A stretch of DNA of 64,000 nt from Neorhodopirellula lusitana. GTDB taxonomy: Bacteria > Planctomycetota > Planctomycetia > Pirellulales > Pirellulaceae. Positions within the stretch are counted from its first letter, which is position 1; each line of letters begins with the position of its first letter. The DNA is taken from positions 124,001-188,000 of the forward strand of contig NZ_FXUG01000008.1 in the NCBI RefSeq assembly GCF_900182915.1. The letters are read 5' to 3'. Position numbers and translations under genes: made by a program. Shown piece after piece: positions 26,364 to 36,156 of the stretch. The notes under the pieces were generated by a model. The model was not told the DNA's origin. It saw only the letters and a list, made by a program, of their open reading frames with translations, and searched no databases.

Positions 26364-28439
26364 GTGCTAGTCTCCTGGAATTGGTTGTCCCGCTACGTCG
26401 ATTTGACTTTGTCACACGACGAACTCGTCGATCGGCTTAGCCTGTCTGGACTCAACCACGAAGGCAGTGAAACGGTCTCGCTCGATGGCGGTAAGACCGA
26501 AGTGGTGATCGACCTGGAAGTCACATCCAACCGAGGCGATTGCCTGGGGCATATCGGTGTCGCTCGCGAGATCGCGGTGCTGACCGAACAGCCCTTGAAG
26601 ATCCCAACGATCGAGTATCAAGAGACCGGCAAGAAGGTCAGTGATCGGCTTTCCGTTCGCAACGAATTCGAATCGGCTTGCACTCGCTACACCGCTCGTG
26701 TCATCGAAGGCGTGAAGGTCGGTGATAGCCCGCAGTGGATGCAAGCCGCACTGCAATCCATTGGCATCGGCATCGTCAACAACGTCGTCGACGTGACCAA
26801 TTACGTGATGATGGAATGCGGCCAACCACTGCATGCGTTTGATGCCAACAAAATTGGTGGCGATACGATTGTGGTGCGTCCCGGCCAAACGTCGTCCGAC
26901 GGCAAGACGAAGGAAATGCTGGAAGCAATCGATCACCGTAGTTATGAGTTGACCCAAGATTCATGCGTGATCGCGGATGCCCAGTCGGCGTTGGCGATTG
27001 GTGGAGTGATGGGCGGCGCGTCGAGTGAAGTCACTGATACAACCACAGACATTGTGATCGAAGCGGCTGACTTCGTGCCGCTTTCGGTTCGCCGAACCGC
27101 TCGTCGTTTGAAGCTTCATTCCCCTTCTTCGTTCCGCTTCGAACGCCGCGTTGACCCGGTTGGGATCGACTGGGCGAGTCGCCGTGCTTGTCAGTTGATT
27201 ACCGAAATCGCCGGTGGCCACGTCTTGTCCGGTGTGATTGACACCGCAGAGGCGGTTGCTGCTCGCCCGCCCATCGTGCTGCGTTTATCGCAACTCGAGC
27301 GTTTGTTGGGGATCAAGATTGACGCTGAAACCGCCGCCCGAATTCTGGTTGGGCTAGGATGCCAAGCGAAACCGGGTGACGAAATTCAGTGTGTCCCACC
27401 GACTTGGCGACATGATCTCACTCGAGAAGCGGATCTGATTGAAGAGGTGGCCCGAATCCACGGCTACGACAAGATTCCTGAAGACGCGCCGATCCCGGTC
27501 GCGCCCAGCAGCAAGCGAGAGTTCGACTCGGCGATGCAGCGACTTCGGGGTGTGATGACGGCGGCCGGATACAGCGAAGCGATGACGCCGAGCCTGGTCG
27601 TCGAGAAACTGGATTCGTCGCTTTCACCCTGGACGGATCGTCCCGCGTTGCAGACCCGCACCGCAATGCTCGAGGGATCCAAGATCCTGCGTCGTTCGCT
27701 GATTCCTAGTTTGTTGCAAAGCCGGGCTGCGAACTGGGCTTCGTCCTCGATGCAGGCGGATCTGTTCGAGATCGCTCATGTCTATTTGCCTGCTGCGGCG
27801 GAGAAGACAGGTGACGAGGCTTTGCCTGCCGAGACCTATCATGTGGCGATGATTGCCGGTGGTGATTTCTTCACGGCCAAGGGCGTGATCGAAACGCTAC
27901 TGAATCGATTAGGTGTCGCTGGCGAGTTGGCCGTGGAGTCGGTCGAGCGAGACGGGTTCGCCGTCGGTGGTGTGGTGGCACTGTCGCTGCAGCGTGCTGG
28001 CGAAGCAGACTTGGCACTGGGCTACCTCGGTATCCTCGACGAAAAGCTCGTCAGCTCATGTAAGCTGACTGGCCCCGTCGTGACGGCCGAATTATCCGCT
28101 GACGTGCTCGTCGAACACTCGCACTTGGTGCCGCAGCAACAAGAGGTCAGCGCGTTCCCATCCATCAAGCGGGACTTGAACTTGGTCTTGCCTGAGGCCG
28201 TTCGCTGGGATGGGTTGTCCGGTGTCATTCAGTCAGCCGCTGATGAACGTCTGGCGGACCTGACCTATCAGGAAACGTATCGCAACGAGAAAGCGGATGG
28301 CAAAGATCGCAAGCGTGTGCTGTTCACAATGGAACTGCAAAGCCTGACCGAGACTTTGTCAGGTGACGATGCCGATGGGATCGTGGAAAGCGTTGTCAAA
28401 AAGTGCGAAGACGAACTTGGTGCTGTTTTGATGCGGTAG
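26364..28439 (+). CDS. pheT: phenylalanyl-tRNA synthetase beta subunit, short form
   Basis: GTG start; 691 residues, compared with about 790-800 in most bacteria. After MLVSWNWLSRYVDLTLSHDELVDRLSLSGLNHEG (B1 start) the sequence goes within about 15 residues to VVIDLEVTSNRGDCLGHIGVAREIAVL. In other bacterial PheT the EMAP/Trbp111-like OB domain of about 110 residues lies between these blocks, so that domain is missing. The B3/B4 editing region (MECGQPLHAFDANKI), the B5 part and the C-terminal ferredoxin-fold anticodon-binding domain (FPSIKRDLNLVLPE) are present. Frame is intact. Confidence 0.95.
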   Translation: MLVSWNWLSRYVDLTLSHDELVDRLSLSGLNHEGSETVSLDGGKTEVVIDLEVTSNRGDCLGHIGVAREIAVLTEQPLKIPTIEYQETGKKVSDRLSVRNEFESACTRYTARVIEGVKVGDSPQWMQAALQSIGIGIVNNVVDVTNYVMMECGQPLHAFDANKIGGDTIVVRPGQTSSDGKTKEMLEAIDHRSYELTQDSCVIADAQSALAIGGVMGGASSEVTDTTTDIVIEAADFVPLSVRRTARRLKLHSPSSFRFERRVDPVGIDWASRRACQLITEIAGGHVLSGVIDTAEAVAARPPIVLRLSQLERLLGIKIDAETAARILVGLGCQAKPGDEIQCVPPTWRHDLTREADLIEEVARIHGYDKIPEDAPIPVAPSSKREFDSAMQRLRGVMTAAGYSEAMTPSLVVEKLDSSLSPWTDRPALQTRTAMLEGSKILRRSLIPSLLQSRAANWASSSMQADLFEIAHVYLPAAAEKTGDEALPAETYHVAMIAGGDFFTAKGVIETLLNRLGVAGELAVESVERDGFAVGGVVALSLQRAGEADLALGYLGILDEKLVSSCKLTGPVVTAELSADVLVEHSHLVPQQQEVSAFPSIKRDLNLVLPEAVRWDGLSGVIQSAADERLADLTYQETYRNEKADGKDRKRVLFTMELQSLTETLSGDDADGIVESVVKKCEDELGAVLMR

Positions 28440-28933
28440 GACGCAGTCGGCGTTTCGAGTTCGTTGAATCTTATTGGGCCGCAGGTTTGTTGCGTCGCTT
28501 GATTATTGCGCTGCCAGATTATTGCGTTGTCGGCTTTATCGTTAGCCCGGCGTGGTTCGCAAGCGGCGTGGTGGTTGGCGATCGTTTGCTGAGCAGCGAA
28601 CCTTGCCGGCGTTCCGGTGATCTTAATGCGTGACGAGTTTGAACACCGAGCCTCAACCGTATCGTAGGCTTGTTGCCCGAAGTTCCCCAACAGCCGGTGT
28701 GAATGCAACATGTGTTGCGTTTTCGCAACGCTCCCAAGAGGGGCGGCCTCTTTCGCTGGTCATGACGGGCGTTCGTAAGTCGTTTGCGGGGAAGGTATTG
28801 CGAGGCTTTCTTGGATTTCGGAGTCCTGCGGTGGTACGCTGGCACGAGAGGTGCATTCTCGTTAGTTCGGTGCGGGGGCGTCGCATACTGACTTGGGTAT
28901 GGGATCGAATCAAACCTCCGTAGATTTCGCTTT
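28440..28933. other. gene-free stretch
   Basis: About 494 bases. Several overlapping open frames on both strands have no domain character. I see no RNA gene, strong palindrome or repeat here. Confidence 0.35.
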
Positions 28934-29809
28934 ATGCACGTCGTTCAACTCGCCGAAATTGCTGCCGTCCTGACTCAACATGGGCCAGCGATTCTGCAAT
29001 GTCATGCCTCCGTCCCGCCCGAAGCCATCAATGGCTATTGGACCGCCTCGCGGGTTCGTCTGGATCTATGGCATCAGGCACTCACCCGTTTCAAGCGTGC
29101 CAAGGCCAGCGGCAACGCCTACCAAATGCGATTGTGGTGGCAAGACCACACCGGTTTGGTGGAAGAGGTTCTGGCCAGTGAGTTGTTAACGCGAGTCGTC
29201 ACGGCTCTCGCCGATGGCTCGGATCACGCGGGTCAGCGAGACGAGTTTTCGCCGATCGCCCAAGCGATTCATCTATCGCACTTGGAAGCACGCAATCGCG
29301 TTCAAGCCGCGATCCTCGATCGACGTGGTTGCCCGGTCCAAGATGCGGTGCGACTGAATCAGCTGCGCCGCGTGACTGAACGCTGGATTGATGTGCTGAT
29401 CGGACACCTGTCGGGCAGCGATCCACGTCTGGTTCGGTACGGGATCGATATCGAGCGAACTCGCACCTACGCCAGCGAGGCGGAACTGTTGGTGACCTCG
29501 CCGACTCGCGAAACAGTCGCTTGGTTAACGCGGGCATCCATGACTGACGGATTGCGACGTAAGGTCGCCAAGAAGCCTTCCCTTCCGCAAGCCAATCGCG
29601 ACGTCGCCGAAAGTGTCATGATGATGCTTCAGCCCGAACTGTTTGACAGCGTGGGAGTGTTGAAGTCGCTATGGATGCATCGTATCGAGGACACATCCAA
29701 TCGAACTGACAAGATGATTAACGATTACCTACGGATTGATGTCGACGAGTCGCCCGCGCCGATGGCGTATGACACGCACGCCAAAGCCATTGCACAGTGG
29801 TTCCGCTAA
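28934..29809 (+). CDS. conserved-looking hypothetical protein
   Basis: I do not recognise a domain in this 291-residue protein. It is mostly alpha-helical, with no signal peptide or membrane helix. Visible runs are LWHQALTRFKRAKASGNAYQMRLWWQDHTGLVEEVLAS and RLNQLRRVTERWIDVLIGHLSGSDPRLVRYGIDIERTRTYASE. Its composition and codon use fit the neighbouring genes, and its frame is clean, so it is probably real. It stands alone between pheT and a DUF1559 gene. Confidence 0.65.
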   Translation: MHVVQLAEIAAVLTQHGPAILQCHASVPPEAINGYWTASRVRLDLWHQALTRFKRAKASGNAYQMRLWWQDHTGLVEEVLASELLTRVVTALADGSDHAGQRDEFSPIAQAIHLSHLEARNRVQAAILDRRGCPVQDAVRLNQLRRVTERWIDVLIGHLSGSDPRLVRYGIDIERTRTYASEAELLVTSPTRETVAWLTRASMTDGLRRKVAKKPSLPQANRDVAESVMMMLQPELFDSVGVLKSLWMHRIEDTSNRTDKMINDYLRIDVDESPAPMAYDTHAKAIAQWFR

Positions 29810-30158
29810 GGTGCGACGATGAGATACGGCAATAAGCAGGAGAATTGGCTCGCGATTCCCTGAGAAATTCTCTTGAAGCCGAAAATCGTCGTTAGGGCGT
29901 GTCATGTTGCGTTGATCAGTCGATTGCGCCGATGATTCAGATCGCATCGCTTTCGCTTTGCAGTGCTTTGCGGAGTGCCGCAGCAGAAACCGCTTGAACT
30001 TACTTGACTTCCTGAATTTTCGTAGATAAGCTCCAGGCCCTATTGCGATTCAATCTCAATAGCCCGCCAGTCAAGCCAGCTAACTTTCTACAGCCAGCCA
30101 GCCAGACATCCAGCCGTTTCGTGAACGGCAAAGATTTCTCAAAGCCTCCCTGTATGAA
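29810..30158. other. gene-free upstream region of a DUF1559 gene
   Basis: About 349 bases. It contains a short imperfect hairpin at 30041-30061 (TATTGCGATT against AATCTCAATA) and a CAGC-rich stretch, CAGCCAGCCAGCCAG, at about 30094-30108. I see no RNA gene. Confidence 0.35.
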
Positions 30159-31322
30159 GTGTTGAAGATGATTGACGCGCCTAACCATGCGGCCTCTACG
30201 TCCGCCCATGCATTGACACAAACTCGTGTATTAATACAGAAACGTGTGTTAACACGAAAACTGGGGTTCACCCTGGTCGAGCTGTTGGTGGTGATTGCCA
30301 TCATCGGTGTTTTGGTTGGCCTGCTTTTGCCAGCGGTTCAAGCGGCACGGGAAGCGGCCCGTCGCACGCAATGCAAAAACAACATGAAACAGATCGTGCT
30401 TGGCATGACCCTGTTCGAGCACACCTTCAAGCATTATCCGTATTCGCGAACGGGATCCTTGTGGCGAATATTGCCGTTCGTGGAGCAACCGGAACTGGCG
30501 GACCGATTCAACGCGGCAAAGCATCCTAATTTTGATGATGTGTCGTCTTCGGAATACAAATGGGGATACAACGGCGTTCTGTCGACGGACTGGAGCAACA
30601 AAGACCAGTTGATTGACGGTGCCGCTGCTGAACTACCGGTCTTTCAGTGCCCCAGCCGGACTGGATCGGGGTCGATTCTGGATGATAGCGGCCTGTCGAT
30701 GGGGGTGGCTGACTATGTGACGCCGCGGATTCCTGCACTGCGTCCGGAAGGGCATCCGCTTTACTATCGTGATGGTGAGCCACAGATGCAGTTCAGCACC
30801 GCGATGACTCCGGCGTCAGGATCTCGCAATCGCAATCCAAATAACAAAGGCGGGCGAGCGGCAAGTGTCCTCGACGGCCTATCTCACACGTTGATGTTTT
30901 ACGAGTGCATTGGTTCGCAAGAGTTGTTCGTGCGTGGCAAGATGGCCGACACGACTGGCGGTCCTAGCATCACTTGGGCCGGTGGTGGCGATGGCGTGAA
31001 GATGCGCGCCTATTTGGCTGACAACATGTTGGCGGATACTTCCGATTCCAACCGTGGGAAATCAACCTCGACCAACCCAAACCTGCCTGACGCGGCGACT
31101 GACTGTACCAAGACATCGGCCTGGGAAGCGACAATCGATACCTGTGGCACGTACCGGACGATCAATCACACCAACAAGAGTCAGCCATTTAGCTTTCACT
31201 CCAGTTCCGTGCACATCGGGTTGTGCGATGGTTCGTCGCGAACGCTCACCGACACCGTGGATCAGGGTGTGTTCTTGAACCTATTGTTGCGAGACGACCG
31301 GCAAACTCCCGGCGAGTATTGA
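30159..31322 (+). CDS. DUF1559 protein with prepilin-type N-terminus
   Basis: Planctomycete DUF1559 family, type-IV-pilin-like. The prepilin peptidase site and helix read [21 protein letters not shown], followed by [14 protein letters not shown]. The start is uncertain: ATG 30159 gives 387 residues with an unusually long leader containing a duplicated 18-bp unit; GTG 30246 would give a normal short leader MLTRKLG. The C-terminal block [22 protein letters not shown] differs from the RHQGG...DGAVKF block of the three DUF1559 proteins at 34.6-47.8 kb, so it belongs to another subgroup. No small lipoprotein gene follows it. Confidence 0.9.
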   Translation: MLKMIDAPNHAASTSAHALTQTRVLIQKRVLTRKLGFTLVELLVVIAIIGVLVGLLLPAVQAAREAARRTQCKNNMKQIVLGMTLFEHTFKHYPYSRTGSLWRILPFVEQPELADRFNAAKHPNFDDVSSSEYKWGYNGVLSTDWSNKDQLIDGAAAELPVFQCPSRTGSGSILDDSGLSMGVADYVTPRIPALRPEGHPLYYRDGEPQMQFSTAMTPASGSRNRNPNNKGGRAASVLDGLSHTLMFYECIGSQELFVRGKMADTTGGPSITWAGGGDGVKMRAYLADNMLADTSDSNRGKSTSTNPNLPDAATDCTKTSAWEATIDTCGTYRTINHTNKSQPFSFHSSSVHIGLCDGSSRTLTDTVDQGVFLNLLLRDDRQTPGEY

Positions 31323-31446
31323 TCCTGAAAGTTGCCGGAGCATTGTCGGGGAAACAGGTGGCACACGTATCCAATTTCCAGATTGCGGATGATGGACCAC
31401 AGCCGGGAAGGCTATGCCACGTGTTGGCTGCCTTGCAGACTGGGGG

Positions 31447-31953
31447 CTAGTCTTCCAGGACGGTCTTGAGGACGCGGTAGGCTTCGATGCTTTCGCTAAC
31501 TTCTTCGCGACCGCCCGCTTCGTCGACGTGCTCTAAGATCTCAAGTAGTTTCTCGGCGCCGCCGGCGGCGGAGACAGCTGCTTTCAAGTGTTCTAGTTTT
31601 TCGGCCGATGGAATCAGCGAGCCGTTCTTGGAAGAGGCTTGTTTCTTGCCGCGTGGTGAATCTTTTTTCGCGTTGCTCGCCGCAGTTGGCTTGGTGGGCT
31701 TTGCGGTGGGCTTCGTTGTGGGGGTCGCTTTCGCGGAAGCGGCTGGTTTCGCGGATGACGAGGCGGCATCACTGGTCGATTCAGTCACCGCACTGGCCTT
31801 GGCGGTATCGTTCTTCGCGGTATCCGTTGTTTCCGGAGTCGCTTTTTCAGAACTGGCCTTCTCTGGAGTCGCTTTCTCGGAAGTGGCTTCCGGCTTTTCC
31901 TCGGATTTGGCTTCGGACTTCTCGGATTGTTTGTCAGCTTGTTGTTTTGCCAT
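31447..31953 (-). CDS. Lys/Ala/Thr-rich low-complexity protein
   Basis: A 168-residue protein from the ATG at 31953; the frame is open to 32028. Residues 1-105 are low-complexity Lys, Glu, Ala, Thr and Ser with EKATPEKASSEKATPE repeats and a PTTKPTAKPTKPT stretch. The last 60 residues (SAEKLEHLKAAVSAAGGAEKLLEILEHVDEAGGREEVSESIEAYRVLKTVLED) look like an ordered helical domain. No signal peptide. Not recognised; the tail composition resembles nucleoid- or histone-H1-like basic proteins, but this is only a resemblance. Confidence 0.5.
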   Translation of the reverse strand: MAKQQADKQSEKSEAKSEEKPEATSEKATPEKASSEKATPETTDTAKNDTAKASAVTESTSDAASSSAKPAASAKATPTTKPTAKPTKPTAASNAKKDSPRGKKQASSKNGSLIPSAEKLEHLKAAVSAAGGAEKLLEILEHVDEAGGREEVSESIEAYRVLKTVLED

Positions 31954-32100
31954 CGACGCTTGTCTTTCTTGGGAACGAATTGTGGTCGTCGTTGTAGACG
32001 ACGCGAATGGACCGTTCAAGCTGACCAAGTTCGTGCTTGATTCTCCGTTTGGGTAAGCGTAAAACCGTTTCAGGGGCTGTTCCGTGGTGCTACCCTCCGT

Positions 32101-34050
32101 CTATTTCGAATTCGCTCCGACGGATGATTTTCGCTCGAGTCTTTCCAACGCCCGCCATAATCGAAAGTGCGTGTCAGCCAGCTTGCTATCCGTGTTAGCG
32201 AACATCGATTGCAGTGCTTGATGAGCGAGCACGAGATCGGGTTTGATCGCTAAAGCTCGTCGAAACGAATCGATCGCCTCGTCAACATTCCCCGCGTTGC
32301 GTTCGCAAATTCCTCGGATGTACCAATCGTTCGGTACCATCCGCAGCGCCGTCAATTCGCGGTAGAGCTGCAGTGCGGTTGGGTTGTCTTCTTGAATCAG
32401 AGTCTGTTCGGCAAGGATTTCCAGTGCCGTGATGGATTGCCGGCTGCCACGTTTACTGGACTCGGCGACTCGCTGTGCTAACGCCACTGCGACTTGAGGT
32501 TGGCCGAGCGTCATTGCGCGCCGAGCGGCCATGGCTTGCACGGCGACATCGGGTTCAGAAACGGAAGCCAAGCGGAAGGCTTCTTTCACGGACCACCCAG
32601 CCTGGGTTTGGATCCGCTCGAATGGCGTTCCCGATTGCAGCGTGGCATCGATCGCCAACACAAGCCGTCGATCCATTTCCTTTTGGGGGATTTCGCCCTC
32701 GTTCACGATTGGCACTAATTTGGTTTCCCCCTTGTTGTTCGAGCTGCCTTTTACCGCAAGGACGTTTTCCGGGTAGACCCCAATGCGGTGCTGGTGAAGC
32801 GACGAGTGAACGTTGCCGATCGGTTGCTTGGGCATATGACACTCATGGCAACTGTTGTGGTTCGCTTGGTTCCGTGCTTCCAATTCGATTCCACATGCAT
32901 TCGGCTGGTGACATTGCACACACACGTCGCGATAGTGTGAGTTCAGATCGCCTTGGGGAGGTTGATGATGAGGATCATGACACGTGATGCAGGTCAAGGT
33001 TTCCGACTTCAGGTAACACTCGCTGCCGTGCATTTGCTCGACATGCCCAGCCACATCGAACTGGGTGTTGTCTTGGAACTGAAAATCAGTTCGCGTCGCT
33101 GAAACGGGCTGCCCTGGACGATAGTCCCATACCGTTTGACCAGGTCCGTTGGCATACACAGCAGCCTGCAAATGACACTGCTGGCAAATCGCTTCGGACA
33201 GATCACGTGATAACTCCGCTGGGTTCACGATTGGATCAACACCACTGAACGTGTCGCTGACGGCGATCCCGGATGTTTCATGCCGATCGGCATGAGCGGC
33301 GCCCGGACCATGGCAGCGTTCACAGCCGATGGACTGTTCGACAACGCGAAACTTTCCTTCATTCGATTTCGATTGCTCGATCATGCCCACATGGCAAAAA
33401 AGACAGTTTTGGTCCACTACACGAGAAAAGGAAGGGTGTGACGGCGAGTCGTAGCCCGGCGACATCGCCCAACCGGTGCCTCGAAACCAGCTGACCGGCG
33501 ACTCTAAATAGAAGCCTGAGGACTCACTCAAAAAAGTCAACGCGTGGGTGCCGGAGCCCACGGTGTACCGGATTGGTAACGAGGTGACCGCAAGATCGGA
33601 GCCATCGATGCCAACCAGCGTTTCCTGATGGATCAACTTGCCTTCGTCGCGGAAGACCCGGTAGCGTCTTGACGACCTTGGGTGCTCGAATCCGGCATTT
33701 TCGGGAGCCCCGTTGGGATCCGTTGATGAGAACGAGCGGCTATGGGCGGTTAGCGAATAGGACTTGAATTGATCCTCATGACACCGCCGACACTTTTCCG
33801 ATCCGATATAGCCTTGAGTTGACCCATTGGTGTGAAATGCTTCGTCGGGAGACCAGGAAGTCACCGGCAAAACTTCGTCTTGCCAGCTAGTCAGGTCGGC
33901 GAATCCGTCCCCGTTTGGGATTGCTGCGGAACGCGTCAGAATCCAAATCCCCGAGACCAAGAGTGGGATACAGAGGAAAGCGAGCGGAATCAGCCACCGG
34001 TGCCAAGATGCCGGTCTAGGTTGATGACGCCGGGGCCGCTTGCGTTGCAT
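32101..34050 (-). CDS. membrane-anchored seven-haem cytochrome c with C-terminal TPRs
   Basis: 649 residues. A basic N-terminus and one transmembrane helix (about 19-38) anchor it to the membrane. Seven CxxCH haem motifs follow: CRRCH, CLFCH, CERCH, CQQCH, CITCH, CVQCH and CHECH, with distal His residues in between (TAHSRSF, DPHHQPP) as in the cytochrome c554/NrfA-like multihaem group. The C-terminal 190 residues contain TPR-like repeats (ALEILAEQTLIQEDNPTALQLYRELTAL, NAGNVDEAIDSFRRALAIKPDL). It is probably a periplasmic electron carrier or scaffold. Haem-plus-TPR fusions of this kind are frequent in planctomycetes. Its partner is not evident in the window. Confidence 0.85.
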   Translation of the reverse strand: MQRKRPRRHQPRPASWHRWLIPLAFLCIPLLVSGIWILTRSAAIPNGDGFADLTSWQDEVLPVTSWSPDEAFHTNGSTQGYIGSEKCRRCHEDQFKSYSLTAHSRSFSSTDPNGAPENAGFEHPRSSRRYRVFRDEGKLIHQETLVGIDGSDLAVTSLPIRYTVGSGTHALTFLSESSGFYLESPVSWFRGTGWAMSPGYDSPSHPSFSRVVDQNCLFCHVGMIEQSKSNEGKFRVVEQSIGCERCHGPGAAHADRHETSGIAVSDTFSGVDPIVNPAELSRDLSEAICQQCHLQAAVYANGPGQTVWDYRPGQPVSATRTDFQFQDNTQFDVAGHVEQMHGSECYLKSETLTCITCHDPHHQPPQGDLNSHYRDVCVQCHQPNACGIELEARNQANHNSCHECHMPKQPIGNVHSSLHQHRIGVYPENVLAVKGSSNNKGETKLVPIVNEGEIPQKEMDRRLVLAIDATLQSGTPFERIQTQAGWSVKEAFRLASVSEPDVAVQAMAARRAMTLGQPQVAVALAQRVAESSKRGSRQSITALEILAEQTLIQEDNPTALQLYRELTALRMVPNDWYIRGICERNAGNVDEAIDSFRRALAIKPDLVLAHQALQSMFANTDSKLADTHFRLWRALERLERKSSVGANSK

Positions 34051-34185
34051 CGAAATCGTGGGTGCCTCGGAAATGCAACGTTGCGGATCGCGTTAGCGGA
34101 TCCTCGCAACTTAGATACCTCCCCCTGACCGGTTCGCCCGAAAGCGAATCGGCACGTGGGGCGTTTTACTTTGTTATAGCGGGTC

Positions 34186-34380
34186 CTATGCGCCAGCTCC
34201 AGATTCGGTGGCGAGCTTTTGCATTTCCGCTTGAGCGTCTTTCTCTTTTTGATAGAGATCCCGGTAGTTCTGGATTTCTTCTTCAGAGGCTCCATCGACG
34301 ACGTTCCCACCGCCATTGTCACAGCCGGCCAGGGAAGCGAGGGAGATTGAGGCAGCAATCAAGAAAATAAAGCGGTTCAT
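34186..34380 (-). CDS. small lipoprotein paired with a DUF1559 gene (1 of 3)
   Basis: 64 residues. Signal peptide with lipobox LAGC (lipid-accepting C20), then DNGGGNVVDGASEEEIQNY and a charged helix rich in Glu, Lys and Gln. It lies 199 bases downstream of a DUF1559 gene on the same strand, with a terminator-like hairpin in between. It shares a layout with the small lipoproteins at 45135 and 47992: short leader, Cys, Gly-rich hinge, a V-[VM]-[DG]-G block, then a charged helix. Function unknown. Confidence 0.75.
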   Translation of the reverse strand: MNRFIFLIAASISLASLAGCDNGGGNVVDGASEEEIQNYRDLYQKEKDAQAEMQKLATESGAGA

Positions 34381-34519
34381 GAGACGACCTTAAGATGAGT
34401 GGAAGAAAGATTAGCGTGAAATGCTTCGGCAATTCATTCGGCCGTGCCTTCCTAGAGAAGGCGGTGCGCCGCTTGCCAGTTTGTTGAGGGCGATGAGCTT
34501 ACTGTTGAAACGCTAAAAT

Positions 34520-34545
34520 GCCTGAGGCCAACTCTGGCCCCAGGC
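34520..34545 (-). terminator. terminator-like hairpin between DUF1559 and lipoprotein genes
   Basis: Arms 34520-34530 and 34535-34545 pair over 11 bp with one mismatch around a 4-nt loop. On the minus strand it is followed by ATTTTAGCG. It follows the DUF1559 stop at 34580, so it should end or attenuate that transcript. Confidence 0.6.
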
Positions 34546-34579
34546 AACAAAGCATCGTTTCTTGTTCTAGCACCAATGC

Positions 34580-35857
34580 CTAGAATTCTTCTTCAATGAC
34601 TTCTTTCGAAGCTCGAGTACCCAGTGCACCCCAAAGCCCGTAAGGACTTGCGGAACCGGGAGTTGTCGATGGAGGTCCAACCGTACCAGCGACGCCGACC
34701 ATTCGAGTGGTGTTGCTACCCGCTTCGATCGAATCGGTGACGAACTTCACGGCACCGTCACCCATCAACACATGGCATCCGCCTTGGTGGCGACTGCTGG
34801 CGCTGAAAATTCCCTGAGCATGGCTTGGGGTTCCAGAGGCCTCGCCCCAAGATTCCGTCCTGCCGTCGGACGTGCCGGGGCCATGAACTGCCCGCGAGTT
34901 GCTTGCACAGGAAGGTGAGTTGGGAGGCAAGACAGTGTGCATTGCCGAGAACACGCCGAAGTAAGACGCCCAGCGGTAGCCACGACCCGAAATCGCACTG
35001 GATGTGGCCATGTCGTTGGTTCCGCTCGCCCAAAACAGCGGACGTTCTGGATCGGTTCCCGTAAGGCATGTGGAAGGATTCAAAGCGATACTGCCCGCGT
35101 CTTCCACATGAATGGTTGTCAGCTTAGGACTGGTCCGAGCATCTCGGTCGCCCAAATCGGTTGCGATTTCACCCATGATGATTGTGTTCGCAAGGCCATC
35201 AAGGATGTCACGGAACTTGGATTGGTTGTGCGCAACGAAAGCACCACGGTCCGATGCTCGAGAGCGTTCGGCATAGCTCGAAACCTTTTGCATGACCTGG
35301 CCGAGTGCACCAGTGTTGCTAGAGAAAATGCTATCCCCTTGGCAAACGGCATAGTTGGTACGTCCTAGCGAAGGCAAACCGGTTCCTGGATCACTTGGGC
35401 AGCGAAGCGTTGGGATGTTGGTTCCCCAAGGTCCGTAAGTGTCATGCGCTGGAGTCGGTCCCATTGCTGGCCAGGGTGGGCTTTTAGTGGTTTTGTCTGC
35501 ATTAACTGCAAGCGGGTTGGCGATCTGCTCCCACAGAGCTTGTTGTTCCATGAATGGAAGCAATCCAACGAACACGCTCAACATGGAGTTGTTGCGGGTG
35601 GTGGGGCCATCGTCCCAGATCCACTGTGGAGTGGTTCTGTGCGTGCCGGCTCCGTTCATTGGGAGAGCTTTGAAGGCACTGTGGTAGTTGTGCACAGCAA
35701 GCCCAAGCTGCTTGAAATTGTTGCTGCAGCTCATGCGACGAGCTGCTTCACGAGCTGCCTGAACAGCGGGTAAAAGCAAACCTACCAATACGCCGATAAT
35801 TGCGATGACGACGAGAAGTTCTACAAGCGTAAAACCGCGACGAGTCGAGCGTCTCAT
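34580..35857 (-). CDS. DUF1559 protein with prepilin-type N-terminus
   Basis: 425 residues from the ATG at 35857, which gives the short leader MRRSTRRG before [18 protein letters not shown]; the frame's first ATG at 35953 adds unlike sequence. [32 protein letters not shown] follows. C-terminal block [27 protein letters not shown] is shared with the proteins at 43651 and 46600. Predicted to be processed by a prepilin peptidase and to assemble or anchor at the envelope. First-position gene upstream carries a TGTTAACAAT site at 35984. It opens the saccharolytic region. Confidence 0.93.
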   Translation of the reverse strand: MRRSTRRGFTLVELLVVIAIIGVLVGLLLPAVQAAREAARRMSCSNNFKQLGLAVHNYHSAFKALPMNGAGTHRTTPQWIWDDGPTTRNNSMLSVFVGLLPFMEQQALWEQIANPLAVNADKTTKSPPWPAMGPTPAHDTYGPWGTNIPTLRCPSDPGTGLPSLGRTNYAVCQGDSIFSSNTGALGQVMQKVSSYAERSRASDRGAFVAHNQSKFRDILDGLANTIIMGEIATDLGDRDARTSPKLTTIHVEDAGSIALNPSTCLTGTDPERPLFWASGTNDMATSSAISGRGYRWASYFGVFSAMHTVLPPNSPSCASNSRAVHGPGTSDGRTESWGEASGTPSHAQGIFSASSRHQGGCHVLMGDGAVKFVTDSIEAGSNTTRMVGVAGTVGPPSTTPGSASPYGLWGALGTRASKEVIEEEF

Positions 35858-35983
35858 AGTGAATGTTCCTAAATTTTTGCGGATATCGCGGGTGCCGTCG
35901 TCAGCTTGGGGGCATTGGATTGCTACCACGCCATTAAATAGCCAATAAGGCAATGCTAGGCACCTTACAGGTGACCGTCAAGT

Positions 35984-35993
35984 GTTAACAATC
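35984..35993. promoter_or_regulatory. candidate GntR-type operator TGTTAACAAT, site 1
   Basis: TGTTAACA is a perfect 8-bp palindrome. Its 13-bp context AAGTGTTAACAAT is identical at 43572-43584 and shares its core with the palindrome in the gntR promoter at 52701. It lies about 127 bases upstream of the DUF1559 start at 35857. Confidence 0.5.
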
Positions 35994-36084
35994 GCCATTC
36001 TCGAGGAGTTCGAAAGTTTTTCTGGTTTTGTGTACGGTGGAGAGTCCGACTGTACGGGCGCAAAGAGGGCGGTACGCCACCTTT

Positions 36085-36156
36085 GCAGACTGGGCGACGA
36101 TTCCAGGCTGGGCGACGAAGCCAGGCTGGGCGACGAAGCCAGGCTGGGTGTCGAGG
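36085..36156. repeat. four 18-bp tandem repeats, intergenic
   Basis: Units start at 36085, 36103, 36121 and 36139. Units 2 and 3 are identical (CCAGGCTGGGCGACGAAG) and the outer two are diverged. No spacers, so not a CRISPR. Confidence 0.85.

Noticed and set aside
28519-28845. Minus-strand frame of 108 residues downstream of pheT
   Set aside because: Low-complexity basic text, overlaps several other frames, no ribosome binding site.
30247-30254. TGTTAACA as another GntR operator
   Set aside because: It may lie inside the coding region of the first DUF1559 gene, is part of a local 18-bp duplication, and lacks the AAG...AT flanks of the other sites.
36085-36156. Possible CRISPR array
   Set aside because: Units abut directly with no spacers and are only 18 bp; the array at 45805 is rejected for the same reason.
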